From Dugong dugon (lineage: Eukaryota; Chordata; Mammalia; Sirenia; Dugongidae), in the NCBI GenBank assembly GCA_030035585.1, contig CM057465.1, positions 34,180,001-34,244,000 on the forward strand: a stretch of DNA of 64,000 nt, written 5' to 3'. Position numbers and translations under genes: made by a program. Of this stretch, positions 33,430 through 44,869 are shown piece by piece. Position 1 is the first letter of the stretch. Every line of letters begins with the position of its first letter. Below the pieces are notes generated by a model. The model made no database searches and was not told the origin of the DNA. It saw only the letters and a program-made list of their open reading frames with translations.

Positions 33430-34850
33430 AACACTAGGAGACTCTTTTGCGGTGAGGAGATCAGGGAAAATTCTGGTCTTAGAGGATGTAGGATATAGGA
33501 TGAACTGGGCAGTAAGAGAAGTTTAGGATTTGAGGAGGTATTAGCAGGTTTATAGAATAGATTATGGCTAAATTGTTAAGGAAAAGAGAATAGGGGAAGG
33601 GAATGGGCATTTCAAGCAAAGGAGAGAGGGACAGAGGTAGGAAAGAGCACCGTGTGTGTGGTATGGGGAGTGGGTGGGAGAAACCTCAAGCCGTTACTCT
33701 GGCTGCAGTTGGAGGGCCAGCTATGGAGTGGAGAAAGAAGTGGAGTATCGGCGGTCATATCACTGAGGGTTCTTTGGGCCATATTTTACCCTGTAGACCA
33801 GAGATTTTCAAACTGCAATATCTTTTCTTCAAATGCAAAGCTTATGTAGAAACTTAACGTATATCTCAGATAAGGGCAAAGCTGCTGTAGTGAGTGCAGC
33901 ATGGGTACTATAGTCTTGCTTTCTCAACATATCCTCTGTTGCCACACCTATAGTTACTGTTGTATCAGACTGACATTTCCTATCACCTGGATTACACCAA
34001 CAAGTTCCTGCTTCCAATCTTGCCCCCTCTCTCACCTACCTGTCACATTGCTCCAGAGAACATTCTCAAATGCAGTTTTTATCCTGTTATTCTTCTGTTT
34101 AATCCTTGAAGTGACTCCCCACTGCCTACTAGAACAAACCTAAACACCCTAGACCCTGCCTATTGCTTCAGTCTCTATTCTTGCTAAGTTCTCTCCATCA
34201 GACTTGCTCTCAACTTTATGTTCTAGCCATATTGAAAGGCTTGCAATGTTGTCAAGGCTTTGGTCATGTCAGTCCTCCACCTGGAATAGCTTCCATATAT
34301 ATTCCCACTTCAAGCCCCAGCTCAAATTCATCTTCTGTGTGCAGAATTTCCAAACCTCCTTCACTCCAAAGTAGATCTGGCCATGCTCTTCTTTATGCCT
34401 AATTCTAGCTATAGGTAAAATCCTATTATTGCAGCTTTGCATGGAGACAGATATGAAAGACATTAAGAAAGTTGAACTGACAGGATTCATTCAGGGACTG
34501 GATGTGGATAAGGCAAGGATTTGGAGGAGTCTAGGATGATTCCCAGGTGTCTATCTGGACTGGCATGTTGTACTATCTTAGAGTTAAAGAATGTAGAAGC
34601 AATAAGGCTTGGAGGGGGAAAGATAATGAGTTCCACTTTGGTGAAACTGAGTTTGAGTTGCCTGATCTGAGTTGAGATGAGCAGTTGGTTGTCAGATATA
34701 TGAGGCTGGAGTGTAGGATAAAGGTCTGAGCTGGAGACATACATTTGGGAATCAAGAGATAGGTAAATCCTTAGGAGTGAATGAGACTGTGGTGTAAGAG
34801 GAAAAGAGACATGGATGTGGTGATTAAAGAAGAAAGTGAGGCAGGAATAG
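33430..34850 (+). mobile_element. Ancient LINE 3'-UTR segments (L1M type)
   Basis: Three pieces can be recognised: 33580-33650 (gggcatttcaagcaaaggag), 33950-34425 (cacctggattacaccaacaa, tccacctggaatagcttcca) and 34440-34850 (tttggtgaaactgagtttga, gctggagacatacatttggg). These phrases recur in old mammalian L1 3' ends. The 165-codon antisense frame at 34984-34487 is a by-product of this GC-moderate, stop-poor sequence. Confidence 0.5.
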
Positions 34851-35654
34851 ATGTCCCAAACCACCCTGGTTCCATTTTCTGTGTCATTTTGGTCCCTGAG
34901 ACCATGGAGGTACAAGCGGAACTTGATAAATGCTTCATAAGCAGAAAACCTATGTATGCTGTTCAGAGCCTTAGGCCACTCCAAGGTTCAATGAGGTGGT
35001 AAACCTGATGAACCTTCAGATAACCTATCATGACTTCTGCAAGGTGTAAATCTCTCTAATCTCACTGTATGTCATTGTATCTAATGCCAGTAAAGTTATG
35101 CTTCAATATTTAGAAAAAGAAAAAATTAGTAATGTTTAAATAGGACTTTGGGTTTTTGCGTATTTCTGCTTATTAATAGTTGGCTCCTTGAGTAATTGAG
35201 AAACTGTTGATGTTAAAATCTCTCTGAATGCTGTTCTTAGATATAGCAATATATTTTCACCAAAAAGTATACCTTTTTTTCCAAATTAATGCATTTTACA
35301 GCAAGATAAAAGTAAGTATGGACATATTATCCAAAATATTCTGTTTCTTTACCAAGAAGAAAAAAATCTTCTTAGTCATAAGAGAGGGGATAGTAAATGT
35401 ATGATCACAAGGTGTAGATGAAGTGGCTTCATCTTGTGATAAATGAAGGTGAATAATAGAGAATTCCCTTGAAGTCAAGTATGTGGTAAGTTAAATCATT
35501 TAGGCTATCTATGATGACTCATTTGTGATTTGGTGTGGGCATTTCTTAGAGCTAACATTTTCACACTCTCTCAGATATACAGGGCCCTCACAGCATTAGA
35601 AGAACTTCTTTACTAGCATAAGAGGACTTTACTTTTCTAGAGTACTGTATTTCA
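34850..35654. other. Unassigned DNA
   Basis: No feature recognised. Confidence 0.45.
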
Positions 35655-36075
35655 CTTTGTTGTTGTTGTTAGGTGTCGTCGAGTCAGTTCCAAGTCATAA
35701 CGAACCTATGAACAACAGAATGAAACACACTGCCCGGTCCTGTGCAATCTTCACAATCCTTGTTATGCTTGAGTCCATTGTTGCAACCACTGTGCCAGTC
35801 CATCTCACTGAGGGTCTTCCTCTTTTTCACTGACCCTCTACTGAGCATGATGTCCTTCTCCAAGGACTGATTCCTCCTGATAACATGTCCAAAGATGTAG
35901 TCTTGCCATCCTTGCTACTAAGGAGCTTTCTGGCTGTACCTTGTCTAAGACAGATTTGTTTGTTCTTTTGGCAGTCCACAGTATATTCATTATTCTTCAC
36001 CAACATCATAATTCAAAGGTGTCAATTCTTCTTCGGTCTTCCTTATTCATTGTCCAGCTTTTGCATGCTTTCACT
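35655..36075 (-). mobile_element. RTE LINE, 3' fragment
   Basis: It matches the last 410 or so bases of the copy at 6499-7256, beginning with the aac tail on the minus strand. The C-terminal ORF2 coding sequence is present but broken by stops. The copy is more diverged than the one at 6.5 kb, so it is an older insertion. Confidence 0.85.
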
Positions 36076-37030
36076 TAGTACTGACTAATAGAAATGGGAC
36101 CATTTTCTACATGCAAGTTGTGAAAGCTGGTCTCTGTTGTCTGGGGCACTTGATAAGGGCCTCCTTTTCTACCAGAGGTCAGTGAACAGGCAGGAGGAAA
36201 GGAGAGGCCAGCCGCTTCTCAGCCAGAGCAGTTAAATCAATCTTGGTGAATCAGGTAATATGCTTCGACCAGGTCACCCTTATCTCTCTATGTGGTCAGT
36301 TAGAGGAAGATCTCGTGAAGAAAGAAAAGAAAAGTGGGAAAAAAAGAATGATGTAATTTCTCTTATAACCTCCTTGGCATGATTCATATGAATACTTATT
36401 ATTACATGTGGGATGTGTATAATTTATCAGATCTGAGCTTAAATGTAGAGGCAACTTAGTGAAGAAAGAATAATTCAACATGAACTCTGTATTTGTTTTA
36501 AGGAGGTATGAGATCTTTAGAGCTCAAATAAATTTGGGACTTAAGCATACACAAAATTGTTCTAAAATGTTTCTTTTTCTGCTACGTACCCATAATTGTC
36601 TAATTTTGGCAGTAACTATTTTTTGTCTTAAAGTGAAAAGATGCCTTCAATTCAAGTAACAAATTATTATAAGCAATAACTTTCAGTTATTTTTTTTTAA
36701 GGAATACATATAAGCATTAGGATGTATAATTATTTTTCATGTTTTTATTTTTTAGCTAAAACTTTATAAAGATGAGAAATTCATGCACTCATAGGATTGT
36801 TTAAGTATTTGTTTTTATTAAAAAAACAAGACTTTCTCGTGTCATATTTACAGATGTCTTGGGGAGGAAATTTTTAAAAAATATTTTAATGCAATGATAA
36901 ATATGCAACAGATTCTATTTTAAAATGTCTTAAAAGTATCTATTTTACTGATGAATAAATAGGAGAAATTTGAATGACATTTCAAGGTCAAAAACAAACT
37001 AAGAAGAAAACTGTGACATACTTTTAGAAT
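36076..37030. other. Unassigned AT-rich DNA
   Basis: No gene or repeat was recognised; several A and T runs. Confidence 0.5.
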
Positions 37031-37039
37031 CTGTTTAAG

Positions 37040-37740
37040 CCCAGACCTCTCTCCTGTTCCACCTATAAACAAGCTCCACTTACATGTGTAATATCTTAAT
37101 ATGTTCCTAGGAGAATCCTTCATTTATTTTTTCCTAAACCTACTCCACTTCATCAGTGTGGTATCCATCCATCTGATTGCTAAGCCCCAAAACTTGGGTT
37201 TATCTTTTATTCTTCTCTTTTCTTTATCCATTTATTCATCAGCAAGTCCTGTCAGTTCTACCTCCAAATATGTAAGTATGTGTATATACTTATATATATA
37301 TATATATGTTTGTATATATGTATGTATTTTTGACTTTTCACCATGCCAGTGCAACAACCCTAGTCCAAGGCACCAGTACTTCTTACCTGGATCATTGCAA
37401 TAACCTCCAAAGAGGCCCTTCAGTGTTATTTTTACCCCACCCCCCGACAGGTAATCTATTTTCCATTCAGTGATCAAAGTGATATTTATTAAAAAACAAA
37501 CAAAAAAACTCAGAACAAATCACTGTTCCATTTAAAAACCTCCATTTGAGTATTTAGAAGAAAACTCAACCTCCTTTGCATGGGCTATACAACCTGCAGA
37601 ACCACTCCCTGCTTTTCCTCTCTGGCCCTATCTCCTCTGGTTCTCTCACTCTCTGGCTGGTTCATTACCTATCCTTAGCACAGTGCTGAGCACAAGGGTA
37701 GGCACTTAGTATATGTTTGTTAAATGCATGAACAGATATT
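37040..37740 (+). mobile_element. Ancient LINE 3' end (L1M/L2 type), with microsatellite
   Basis: It contains cagcaagtcctgtcagttct, then tacctggatcattgcaataa, catgggctatacaacctgca and finally cttagtatatgtttgttaaa. A (TA)n/(TG)n run has expanded inside it at 37271-37328. Confidence 0.6.
37271..37328 (+). repeat. (TA)n/(TG)n microsatellite
   Basis: Mixed TATA and TGTA repeats within an old LINE. Confidence 0.9.
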
Positions 37741-38778
37741 ATACATATCTTCCTGAGTTTAGGAAGAAGTTTTCTTTTGACTTTGGTGCTAAGCACAACT
37801 CAAACAAGGTGGGAGTTCCTATGAAATTTTGGGTCCAATAATCAATGAATGTAAGCTTAATACAGTGAAGGCTCACTTTGCAAACTCTCCGATGGCCTTT
37901 CCTGGACCTCTCCTGTAGACTTAGCAACTCCTTGCCTCTGAGGCCAACCCTGAGTTAAAATAGGAATGACTCAAGGTCATTTTACCTGTAGGTGACTCAA
38001 CTTGACCTTTCCTTAATACCAGCTTAAATCTGACCTTGTGCTCTTATATTTCAATTTCTGCCTTATTTATGAGCCTAAGTTCATATCTTGATTCTTGTTT
38101 TGGTAACTATTTTTCCCTATTTCCTTCTGCCTCAACAACTACTCAGTAACCCCATTCTTCCTGGTCCAGGACACACACATACTTCTATGTCTGCTTCAGT
38201 TGATGTTGTACATCCAAGGTTTTACCACATTAGACATTACCATACATCTCTTCTCAAATTGATTTAGCATCTTAGTTGAGACTTGACAGACAGTACTAGA
38301 GTGATCCATAGGAGAATAAATGAACAGTCATAAGGTTGGAACCAACTTTTTAGAAAACATCCAGAGCTATTTATGCATAAATCTTGTGAAATCTCTCACA
38401 AGCAATTAAAAAACAATTACAACAAAATCCCGATGGTATTCAGCATTTGCATATTTCCAAAATATTTCTAGTTCCTTAAAAAAAAAAAAGAAAACGAACA
38501 GTGGAAAGGATTAGAGCAGCTTTTAATGTTCTGATAGGCCAATCCTAGTTACTGACCAAGAGGGCAGTGCTGGCAGTAATGCCCTTGGAAAGTACTCTGG
38601 TGAGGAGGTGAGTCCTTGGCACATAGTAGGTGCTCCATAATTTAAAGGGAGAGAACAAATGAATGACAGACTAAGTACTAGCTCTGAAGATCTCCCTAAT
38701 TGAACTAAGGATGGAGACTGACAAAAGAATGTACTTGGCGGGGAATAACTAGGTTCTGGCTTGTTTTGGAGCATGGCA
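37741..38778. other. Unassigned DNA with a short LINE end
   Basis: 38590-38665 (ggcacatagtaggtgctcca) resembles an old LINE 3' terminus. The rest is unassigned. Confidence 0.45.
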
Positions 38779-38948
38779 ATGAGATATGGTGATGCAGTGA
38801 TTAAGAGCTCGGCTGCTTATCAAAAGGTGGGCAGTTCGAATCCACCAGCTGCTCCTTGGAAACCCCATGGGGCAGTTCTTTTCTCTCTTATAGGGTCACT
38901 ATGAGTCAGAATTGACTCAACAGCAACGGTTTTGGTTTTCGGTTTTGG
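38779..38948 (+). mobile_element. AfroSINE, short form
   Basis: The first 12 bases of the head are decayed, then gatgcagtgattaagagctc and an intact B box cagttcgaatcc follow. The tail ends ggttttggttttcggttttg. Confidence 0.9.
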
Positions 38949-39954
38949 AATGATACATGAAACTAGGTATTAAGACATAGTTATTTCTTAAAATAGCATG
39001 TCCAATTTAAGTGACTGAGATATTTCAAGTAAGGCTTTCACTACTCCGGACTGAGTAGTTAGAAATTTTCCAGCATTTTCAAGCAACGCCTTGCTCAATT
39101 GCCCATATGACCTGTGGAGAAGTATTGGCAGGACATTTTCTAATGAAGATAGAATTCTGGCAACCACACTTCTGAAGGAAGCTGTATGTAGTTCCTAAAA
39201 CTACCTCTGGTACTTACACCTGGTAATTTTATGATCTCTTTCAAGTATCAGTTGCATTAAATATGAGATTTTAAAGATGCTTATGCCATTCTAAAGTGTA
39301 AGTTTATTTAGAACCTACTCGGAGTCACAATGTTTGATTTTTAGTATTGCAGTAGAAACCAGAGGAGCTGAGAGGGCTCTCAGGTAGGGATTTATAACCT
39401 TTCAAATGTTAGAGCTCACCATTACCTTATCAGAGGATCTAGGTTCCACTATGATAGATGATAAATCCTACTTTTCCAGAAGGATATTTATATGTTCAGA
39501 GACACTCCACTATTGAAGATATACTTTAAACTGTTTTAAGAAAATGAACATCACAGTTATATTATTGGGAGAAATTTTTTTTTTTTTTAATGAAACTTCA
39601 AGGCACCAACAAAGCAAAACAATAATTACATTAGTGTTTTAAAATTGAAATAATACTTTCGAGTATACAGTTGAATGCTTTGGTGACTTGGAAAACACAA
39701 AGAATAAATTGCAGTGCTGTTATTGAGGATATATTTTATTGTTAAGGTGGAAATATGAGAAAACACAAATGAAAATAAGAGTGGATTGTATGCAACCCTT
39801 CATTTTGTCCAGTCTAACTTCACATTCCACACTTGATGATGTACCACCCACGAGAACTACTGGTCTAGGATTAGTTCTCTAATCAGTGGTTGGCCTATCA
39901 TCTGACTATCTGTGTATCATCTATCTACTATTTAGCAGCAGCAAATTTCATCCT
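38949..39954. other. Unassigned DNA
   Basis: No feature recognised apart from a T-run at 39579-39588. Confidence 0.5.
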
Positions 39955-40420
39955 GACAGTTGTGCTGGATAACTTCTATTTGCCCCTCCTGGTTTTCTTA
40001 TTACCCCTTTCCTACCTGTCTGTGCTCTAAGAGGTAACTCTATGAACTAAATCAATAGACTGTTTTGCCCTCTGGGTTCCACTTGGGTCCAGCCAATGGG
40101 TAGAAGACTCATGAGATCCAGAGGCAGAGAGGAAAGTGAGGTTGAAGTATTCTTTCCTCTGTTTCCTCTCTGTGGGGTTCTATCTCTGGCTCAGTCCCTT
40201 TTCTGAAGGTCACAGTTCCTGTCTGGTGGCCCCTTCCACACAACATAACTCTCTCTCTAATCATTCTTCCTTTTGCCCTTTGAAGCCTAGGGTGCTGCCC
40301 TAACTCCTGTGGTTTGCCGGTATCTTATCCACACTTGATTAAACTCTCTTCAAATTATCCCACCCTCAGTGAGTCTTTTGTTCCTGCTGGGAAGCTGACA
40401 TGTACAAAAGTCTAATATGT
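39955..40420 (+). mobile_element. Possible old LTR or LINE-end repeat
   Basis: The end, cttgattaaactctcttcaa followed by cctgctgggaagctgacatg, resembles a common old mammalian repeat terminus. Family not assigned. Confidence 0.35.
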
Positions 40421-40599
40421 ACAACACATAAAAATGAAGCTGATTTGTTTAAAGCAGAGGAATGTGGTCTGGAGTCTAGTTTCCTAAGTTTTCCTAACAA
40501 ATGCCCTTGAGGATCTCTGGTGGTTCCAGTGTCCTAGATCATTTAAGCCTAGAGTCATAAATTCAGTTGCCCCAGAGGGCCAGTCAGGTAATGAAAAGG

Positions 40600-40905
40600 A
40601 GTAGGTAGAGTCGGTGGGTGAGGGAGAGGACTTTGGTGAGCTGGAGAACAAGCTGCAGCTAAAGGGGTGGCAGCTTCCCAGCTCCAGCTGATTTTTTTTC
40701 CACTTGGGAATGTGGACCCAGTGTTGCCAAACTGATTTTTTTTTTTTTTTTAAAGAGAAGCCAGAAACCAAGATTTTTATGTGGACACTCTTCTTTTTTT
40801 GATGTTGGCAACTAGTTTAAAAAAAATTAAAACAGTGAAGGCCAAGCAAAACACTTTTGCAATCTAGATTTGGGCCACAGGCCACAACTTTGGGACCTCT
40901 ATCTC
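40600..40905 (+). mobile_element. Possible old DNA-transposon-like relic
   Basis: The segments aagagaagccagaaaccaag and gatttgggccacaggccaca resemble a widely dispersed old mammalian repeat whose end contains a 'gggccacaggcc' block. Weak call. Confidence 0.25.
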
Positions 40906-41279
40906 AGCTCTGTCTTTGCATCCTCTTAGATCATCAGAAAATACCTGGACCACATTACTTTAGACCGTCCAGAGGAATTACAGTGTAATAATATGCCTGG
41001 GTTCTTATTAAATTAAAGATTGACACAAAAGGAGATACGTCTACCCTATGTATAATTCACTTTTGAAGACATTTTTCATTAGTTGTTCAATGTTCTTTCC
41101 TTACAGATGCATGAAATAAATTCCTCTCCAGAATTTAGCTCCAGAAAAAAATATTTATTGCTCTTGAAAATCACATAAATCTTGTTTTATTGGCTAAGGA
41201 GATAAGTAATAAAGTGGCTCCTATGTCAGACTTGGTGTAGTATTTAGGACAGCTAAGCCCGTTCTATGGTAATAGACAA

Positions 41280-41440
41280 CTTCAGAATGTCAGTGGCTTA
41301 AAATCTAATGTTTATTTCTCACTCATACGAAGTTCTGTGTGGGTCAGGTAATTCTTGAGGGTATCTTTCTCCTATGTAATTCTAACTGCTTTGATCTGAT
41401 GGCTCTGCTGAATCAACATGGGGCTCTGTGGAAGGTGCTT
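41280..41440 (-). mobile_element. Old repeat, part 1, interrupted by a MaLR LTR
   Basis: Plus-strand phrases such as gtcagtggcttaaaatctaa and tttatttctcactcatacga continue logically at 41869 (ctggaagtgacacatgttgt) after the LTR. Family not named. Confidence 0.5.
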
Positions 41441-41868
41441 ATTATGAATTGAATTGTGTCTCCCAAAAAGGTGTGTTGAAATCCTAACCCTGGTACCTTT
41501 GAACATGACTTTGTTTGGAAATAGAGTCTTTGAAGATGTTATTAGTTAAGTTAACATCAAGTCATACTGGACTAGGGTGAGTCTAATCCAATCAGAGTCA
41601 TGTCCTTAAAAGAAGAGAAGAGACAGATAGAGAAAGGATGGCCATGTGAAGATAAATCTATAAGCCATGGAATACCTGGGACTTCCAGAAGCTGGGAGAG
41701 AAAAGAAAGTACCTTGTCCTACAGAATTCAGAGGTAGCATGGCCTAACCAACACATTCATTTGGACATCTAGACTCCAGAACTGTGAGACTATAAATTTC
41801 TATTGTTTAAATCCACCCAAGTTGTAATATTTTGCTACGGCAGTCCTAGGACACTGATTAAGTACATC
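41441..41868 (+). mobile_element. MLT1-like MaLR LTR
   Basis: It starts near attatgaattgaattgtgtc and carries atttggacatctagactcca and ctgtgagactataaatttct before an end like cagtcctaggacactgatta. These are landmarks of MLT1-type LTRs. More diverged than the two elephant-type MaLR LTRs at 16.4 and 43.3 kb. Confidence 0.75.
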
Positions 41869-42085
41869 GCCTCAATCTGGAAGTGACACATGTTGTTTCT
41901 GTTCACAACTTATTGGTCAAATCTAATTCTATGCCCCCACACAACTGTAATGCGATTGAGAGATGTAGTTTTCCACATGCTCAGGAAGGAGGGGAAGTCA
42001 GGAATGGTGAGCACTAGCACTGTAATCTTCAATACATTATTTCAGTGCTATGAAAGCCTTTATAAAAGCCGTTTTGCCTTTGACT
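41869..42085 (-). mobile_element. Old repeat, part 2
   Basis: Continuation of 41280-41440 beyond the inserted LTR. Confidence 0.45.
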
Positions 42086-42112
42086 ACAGGAAGTTGTGTT
42101 GGTTAAGATAGT

Positions 42113-42603
42113 GTGTCAACTTGGCTGGGCCATGATTCTCAGTGTGTATATGTGATCACTCCCATGATTGAATATGCTGTGAGTAGCCAATCAGATGAAA
42201 GGGAGTTTCTTTGGGGGTGTGGCTTGCATCTGAATATAAGCAGACGTTCTGGCTTTTTGCTCACTCTGGATCCTGTGGCTGCCTCCTGTTGTCTCACCTC
42301 TAGTCCTTGGGACTTGAACTGTCAGCTTATCTGCTGAACTTGGGATTCATCGATCTTCACAGCCTATTTTGGAATTCATCAACCTTCACAGCCTGTGAGT
42401 GGGAGCCCTGCTCTCCGACCTGCTGATCTTGGGCTCGCCAGCTTCTGTGGCTGTGTAAATTGGGAGAGGCCTCTACCCTGATCCATGAATTTGGGATGTT
42501 CTAGCCTCTACAATCGCATAAGCTGTTTCCTTGATATAAATCTCTCTGTATATATTTATATGCTTTACTGGTTTTGCTTCTCTAGAGAACCCAGCCTAAG
42601 ACA
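42113..42603 (+). mobile_element. MLT2-like (ERVL) LTR
   Basis: It opens with caacttggctgggccatgat and closes ttctctagagaacccagcct and aagaca. It contains repeated phrases of the form cttgggattcatcgatcttc. A copy of the same family is at 60567-61075 and another in reverse at 26474-26970. Confidence 0.75.
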
Positions 42604-42668
42604 GAAGCTCTCTGTGAGTTGGAATCGACTTGACAGCAAAGGGTTTGTTTGTTTGTTTGTTTGTTTTT
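42604..42668 (+). mobile_element. AfroSINE 3' fragment
   Basis: Only the tail end is present: tgagttggaatcgacttgac, then gcaaagggtttgtttg repeated GTTT units. It directly abuts the LTR end. Confidence 0.75.
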
Positions 42669-42789
42669 AATAGGAAGCTCAGAGCTGCTAATTATAAGCT
42701 AAATGTTTCAGTACAGATAATTTTCCTTGTACCTTCTCACGTTAGTTAGGTCATGCTGTTTCTTTTTTAATGGTCCTATTGTTTCTGTC

Positions 42790-43190
42790 CGGTGGTACTG
42801 TTTCTGTCAGTGGTACTGTGATGGCGTGTGTGTTGCTATGATGCTGGAAGCTATGCTACTGATATTTCAAGCACCAGTTGGGTCACCCATAGTGGACAGG
42901 TTTCAGCAAAGTTTCCAGACTAAGATAGACTAGGAAGAAAGGACTAGTGATCTACTTCCAAAAATTAGCCAATGGAAACCCTATGGATCACAGCAGAATA
43001 TTGTCTGATACAGTTCTAGGAGATGAGCCCCTTAGGTTGGAAGGCATTCAAAATACACAGTGGCTGCAACAATAGATTCAAACATACCAACAACTGTAAG
43101 GATGGCACAGGACCAGGCAATGTTTTGTTCTGTTGTGTATGGGGTCACCATGAGTTGGAGCTGATTTAAAGGCAACCAACAACAACATTG
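42790..43190 (+). mobile_element. Internally deleted RTE derivative (5' leader joined to 3' tail)
   Basis: The first 240 or so bases match the RTE 5' leader at 2610-2350 on the other strand (for example gatgctggaagctatgctac and cccatagtggacaggtttca). From about 43050 onward it instead matches the RTE 3' end (gtaaggatggcacaggacca, then a tail of caac repeats). The whole coding body of about 2.5-3 kb is missing. It can encode only the first two dozen ORF1 codons, so it would be nonautonomous. Confidence 0.85.
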
Positions 43191-43259
43191 TATCTGTACT
43201 TTTTTTTTTTTTTTAATTGTAAACTGCCTCTGATTCACTGGGGAAGAAAAAGGAAGAAG

Positions 43260-43266
43260 GATAATA
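43260..43266. repeat. Target-site duplication of the solo LTR, left
   Basis: gataata is repeated exactly at 43785-43791. Five bases are expected for this LTR class; the two extra identical bases may be chance. Confidence 0.75.
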
Positions 43267-43784
43267 TGATGGATTGAGTTGTGTCCCCCAAAAATATGTG
43301 TATCAATTTGGCTAGGCCATGATTCCCAGTACTGTGTGATTGTCCACCATTTTGTCATCTGATAAGATATTCCTATGTGTTGTAAATACTACCTCTATGA
43401 TGTTAATGAGGTGGGATAGGTGGCAGTTGTGTTAGTGAGGCAAGACTCAATCTACAAGATTGGGTTTTGTCTTGAGGCAATCTCTTTTGAGATATAAAAG
43501 AGAGAAGCGGCAGAGAGACAGGGGGACCTCATACTACCAAGAAAACAGCCCTGGGAGCAGAGCGCGTCCTTTGGACCCAGGGTTCCTGCGTGAAGCTCCT
43601 GGTCCAGGGAAGATTGATGAGAATGACCTCCCTCCAGAGCCAAAAGAGACAGAAAGCCTTCCCCTGGAGCTGACACCCTGAATTTGGACTTCTAGCATAG
43701 TAGACTGTGAGAAAATAAATTTCTCTTTGTTAAAGCCATCTATTTGTGGTATTTCTGTTATAGTGGCACTAGATAACTAAGACA
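43267..43784 (+). mobile_element. Solo MaLR-type LTR, 518 bp
   Basis: It runs TG to CA (tgatggattgagttgtgt to ctaagaca) with an immediate direct repeat on both sides. A TATA-like atataaaag lies at 43492-43500 and an aataaa signal near 43713. It aligns with 16406-16922. No internal sequence adjoins it, so it is a product of LTR-LTR recombination. The short frames in it on both strands are shared with the other LTR copies only by descent. Confidence 0.9.
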
Positions 43785-43791
43785 GATAATA
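43785..43791. repeat. Target-site duplication of the solo LTR, right
   Basis: Identical to 43260-43266. Confidence 0.75.
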
Positions 43792-44539
43792 AATGAACTA
43801 AATGATGAAAATCAATAGAAAAACAGAATTGAATATACAGATGTTTGCTTCACAGAGGTCATTAATGCTTACTTAGGCCAGTTTAGTCTAAGAGGCATCC
43901 ATAGTAACGATGACAATGGCAGCAAAAACCCAGTCCTACTTTTCCCAGATCTTTTCCCACCTAATACAGCCCTGGGGTGGCCCAAGAGCACTCTCCCCTG
44001 TAGTCTTTCTCCCTTATGGGTCCCACTGGGCACCAGAAACCATCACTGGTCCCCTCCCTGGTTATGGCCTCACCTTTATACCTTGCTGTCATCACCCCCT
44101 CCCTTTCTTATTGATCTTTTCTCAGGTTCCCAAATATGGTAGCCACATTCTGTCAGTTTTCTTGCAGCCCTTCATCTACTAGGATGATTTGAGATAAGCA
44201 TCTCCAGAGGGTGAGGACACTTCAATAGCCTTTTTCATTGTGACCACAGGTTCGCTTCCCTTTGCTTCCATTTCTCAGTGTCCCAAACCTGTTCTACGTC
44301 AGGATGAGTTCTTTGACCACACAAGTTATTCTTCTAGAGGCTTTTGTTCTCTCACAGGAGCCCATCCTCAATTCTGAGTAGTTCTTCTGGTGGACCATTA
44401 TGTTTGCATAGATAAAGAGAAGGAGACAGTTAAGACAGTTGCTCCCAAGAGTTGATGTTTATGACAGCATAATAATAAAGATTTTACTGTTTCTATTGTT
44501 ATAATAACTACAATTGCTAGTGATTAAATTAATATTTTT
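43792..44539. other. Unassigned DNA
   Basis: No feature recognised. Confidence 0.45.
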
Positions 44540-44655
44540 CTTTGTACCTTCCTGCATTAAGTCATTTAATTTCTAACAACAATCTTTGAGATTCATAGTA
44601 TAACTCACTTTGCAGATGAGAAAACTGAGTCTTAGAGAGATGACTTCACTTACAG
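44540..44655 (-). mobile_element. MIR relic
   Basis: Plus strand: aagtcatttaatttctaaca, then gcagatgagaaaactgagtc. Confidence 0.65.
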
Positions 44656-44662
44656 TTAAACA

Positions 44663-44869
44663 AAGGAGTCCCAGTGGTATAATCGTTAAGCACTTCGCAG
44701 CTAACTGAAAGGTTTGTAGTTTGAACCCAAGAGCCATTCCACCAGAGACAAGACCTGGAGATCTGTTCCCATTATGATTACAGCCTAGGAAACCCCATAG
44801 GAGCAGTTCTACTCTATCCTATGGGTCGCTATGAGTCAGAATTGAGTCAACGGCACACAACAACAACAA
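44663..44869 (+). mobile_element. AfroSINE, long form
   Basis: The head ggagtcccagtggtataatc is diverged. The long-form segment is replaced by a related but different stretch (agagacaagacctggagatc). The tail ends cggcacacaacaacaacaac, an unusually clear match to the RTE-type tail. Confidence 0.9.

Noticed and set aside
34487-34984. 165-codon minus-strand frame
   Set aside because: It is antisense to an old LINE 3'-UTR-like segment and shows no domain or exon signal.
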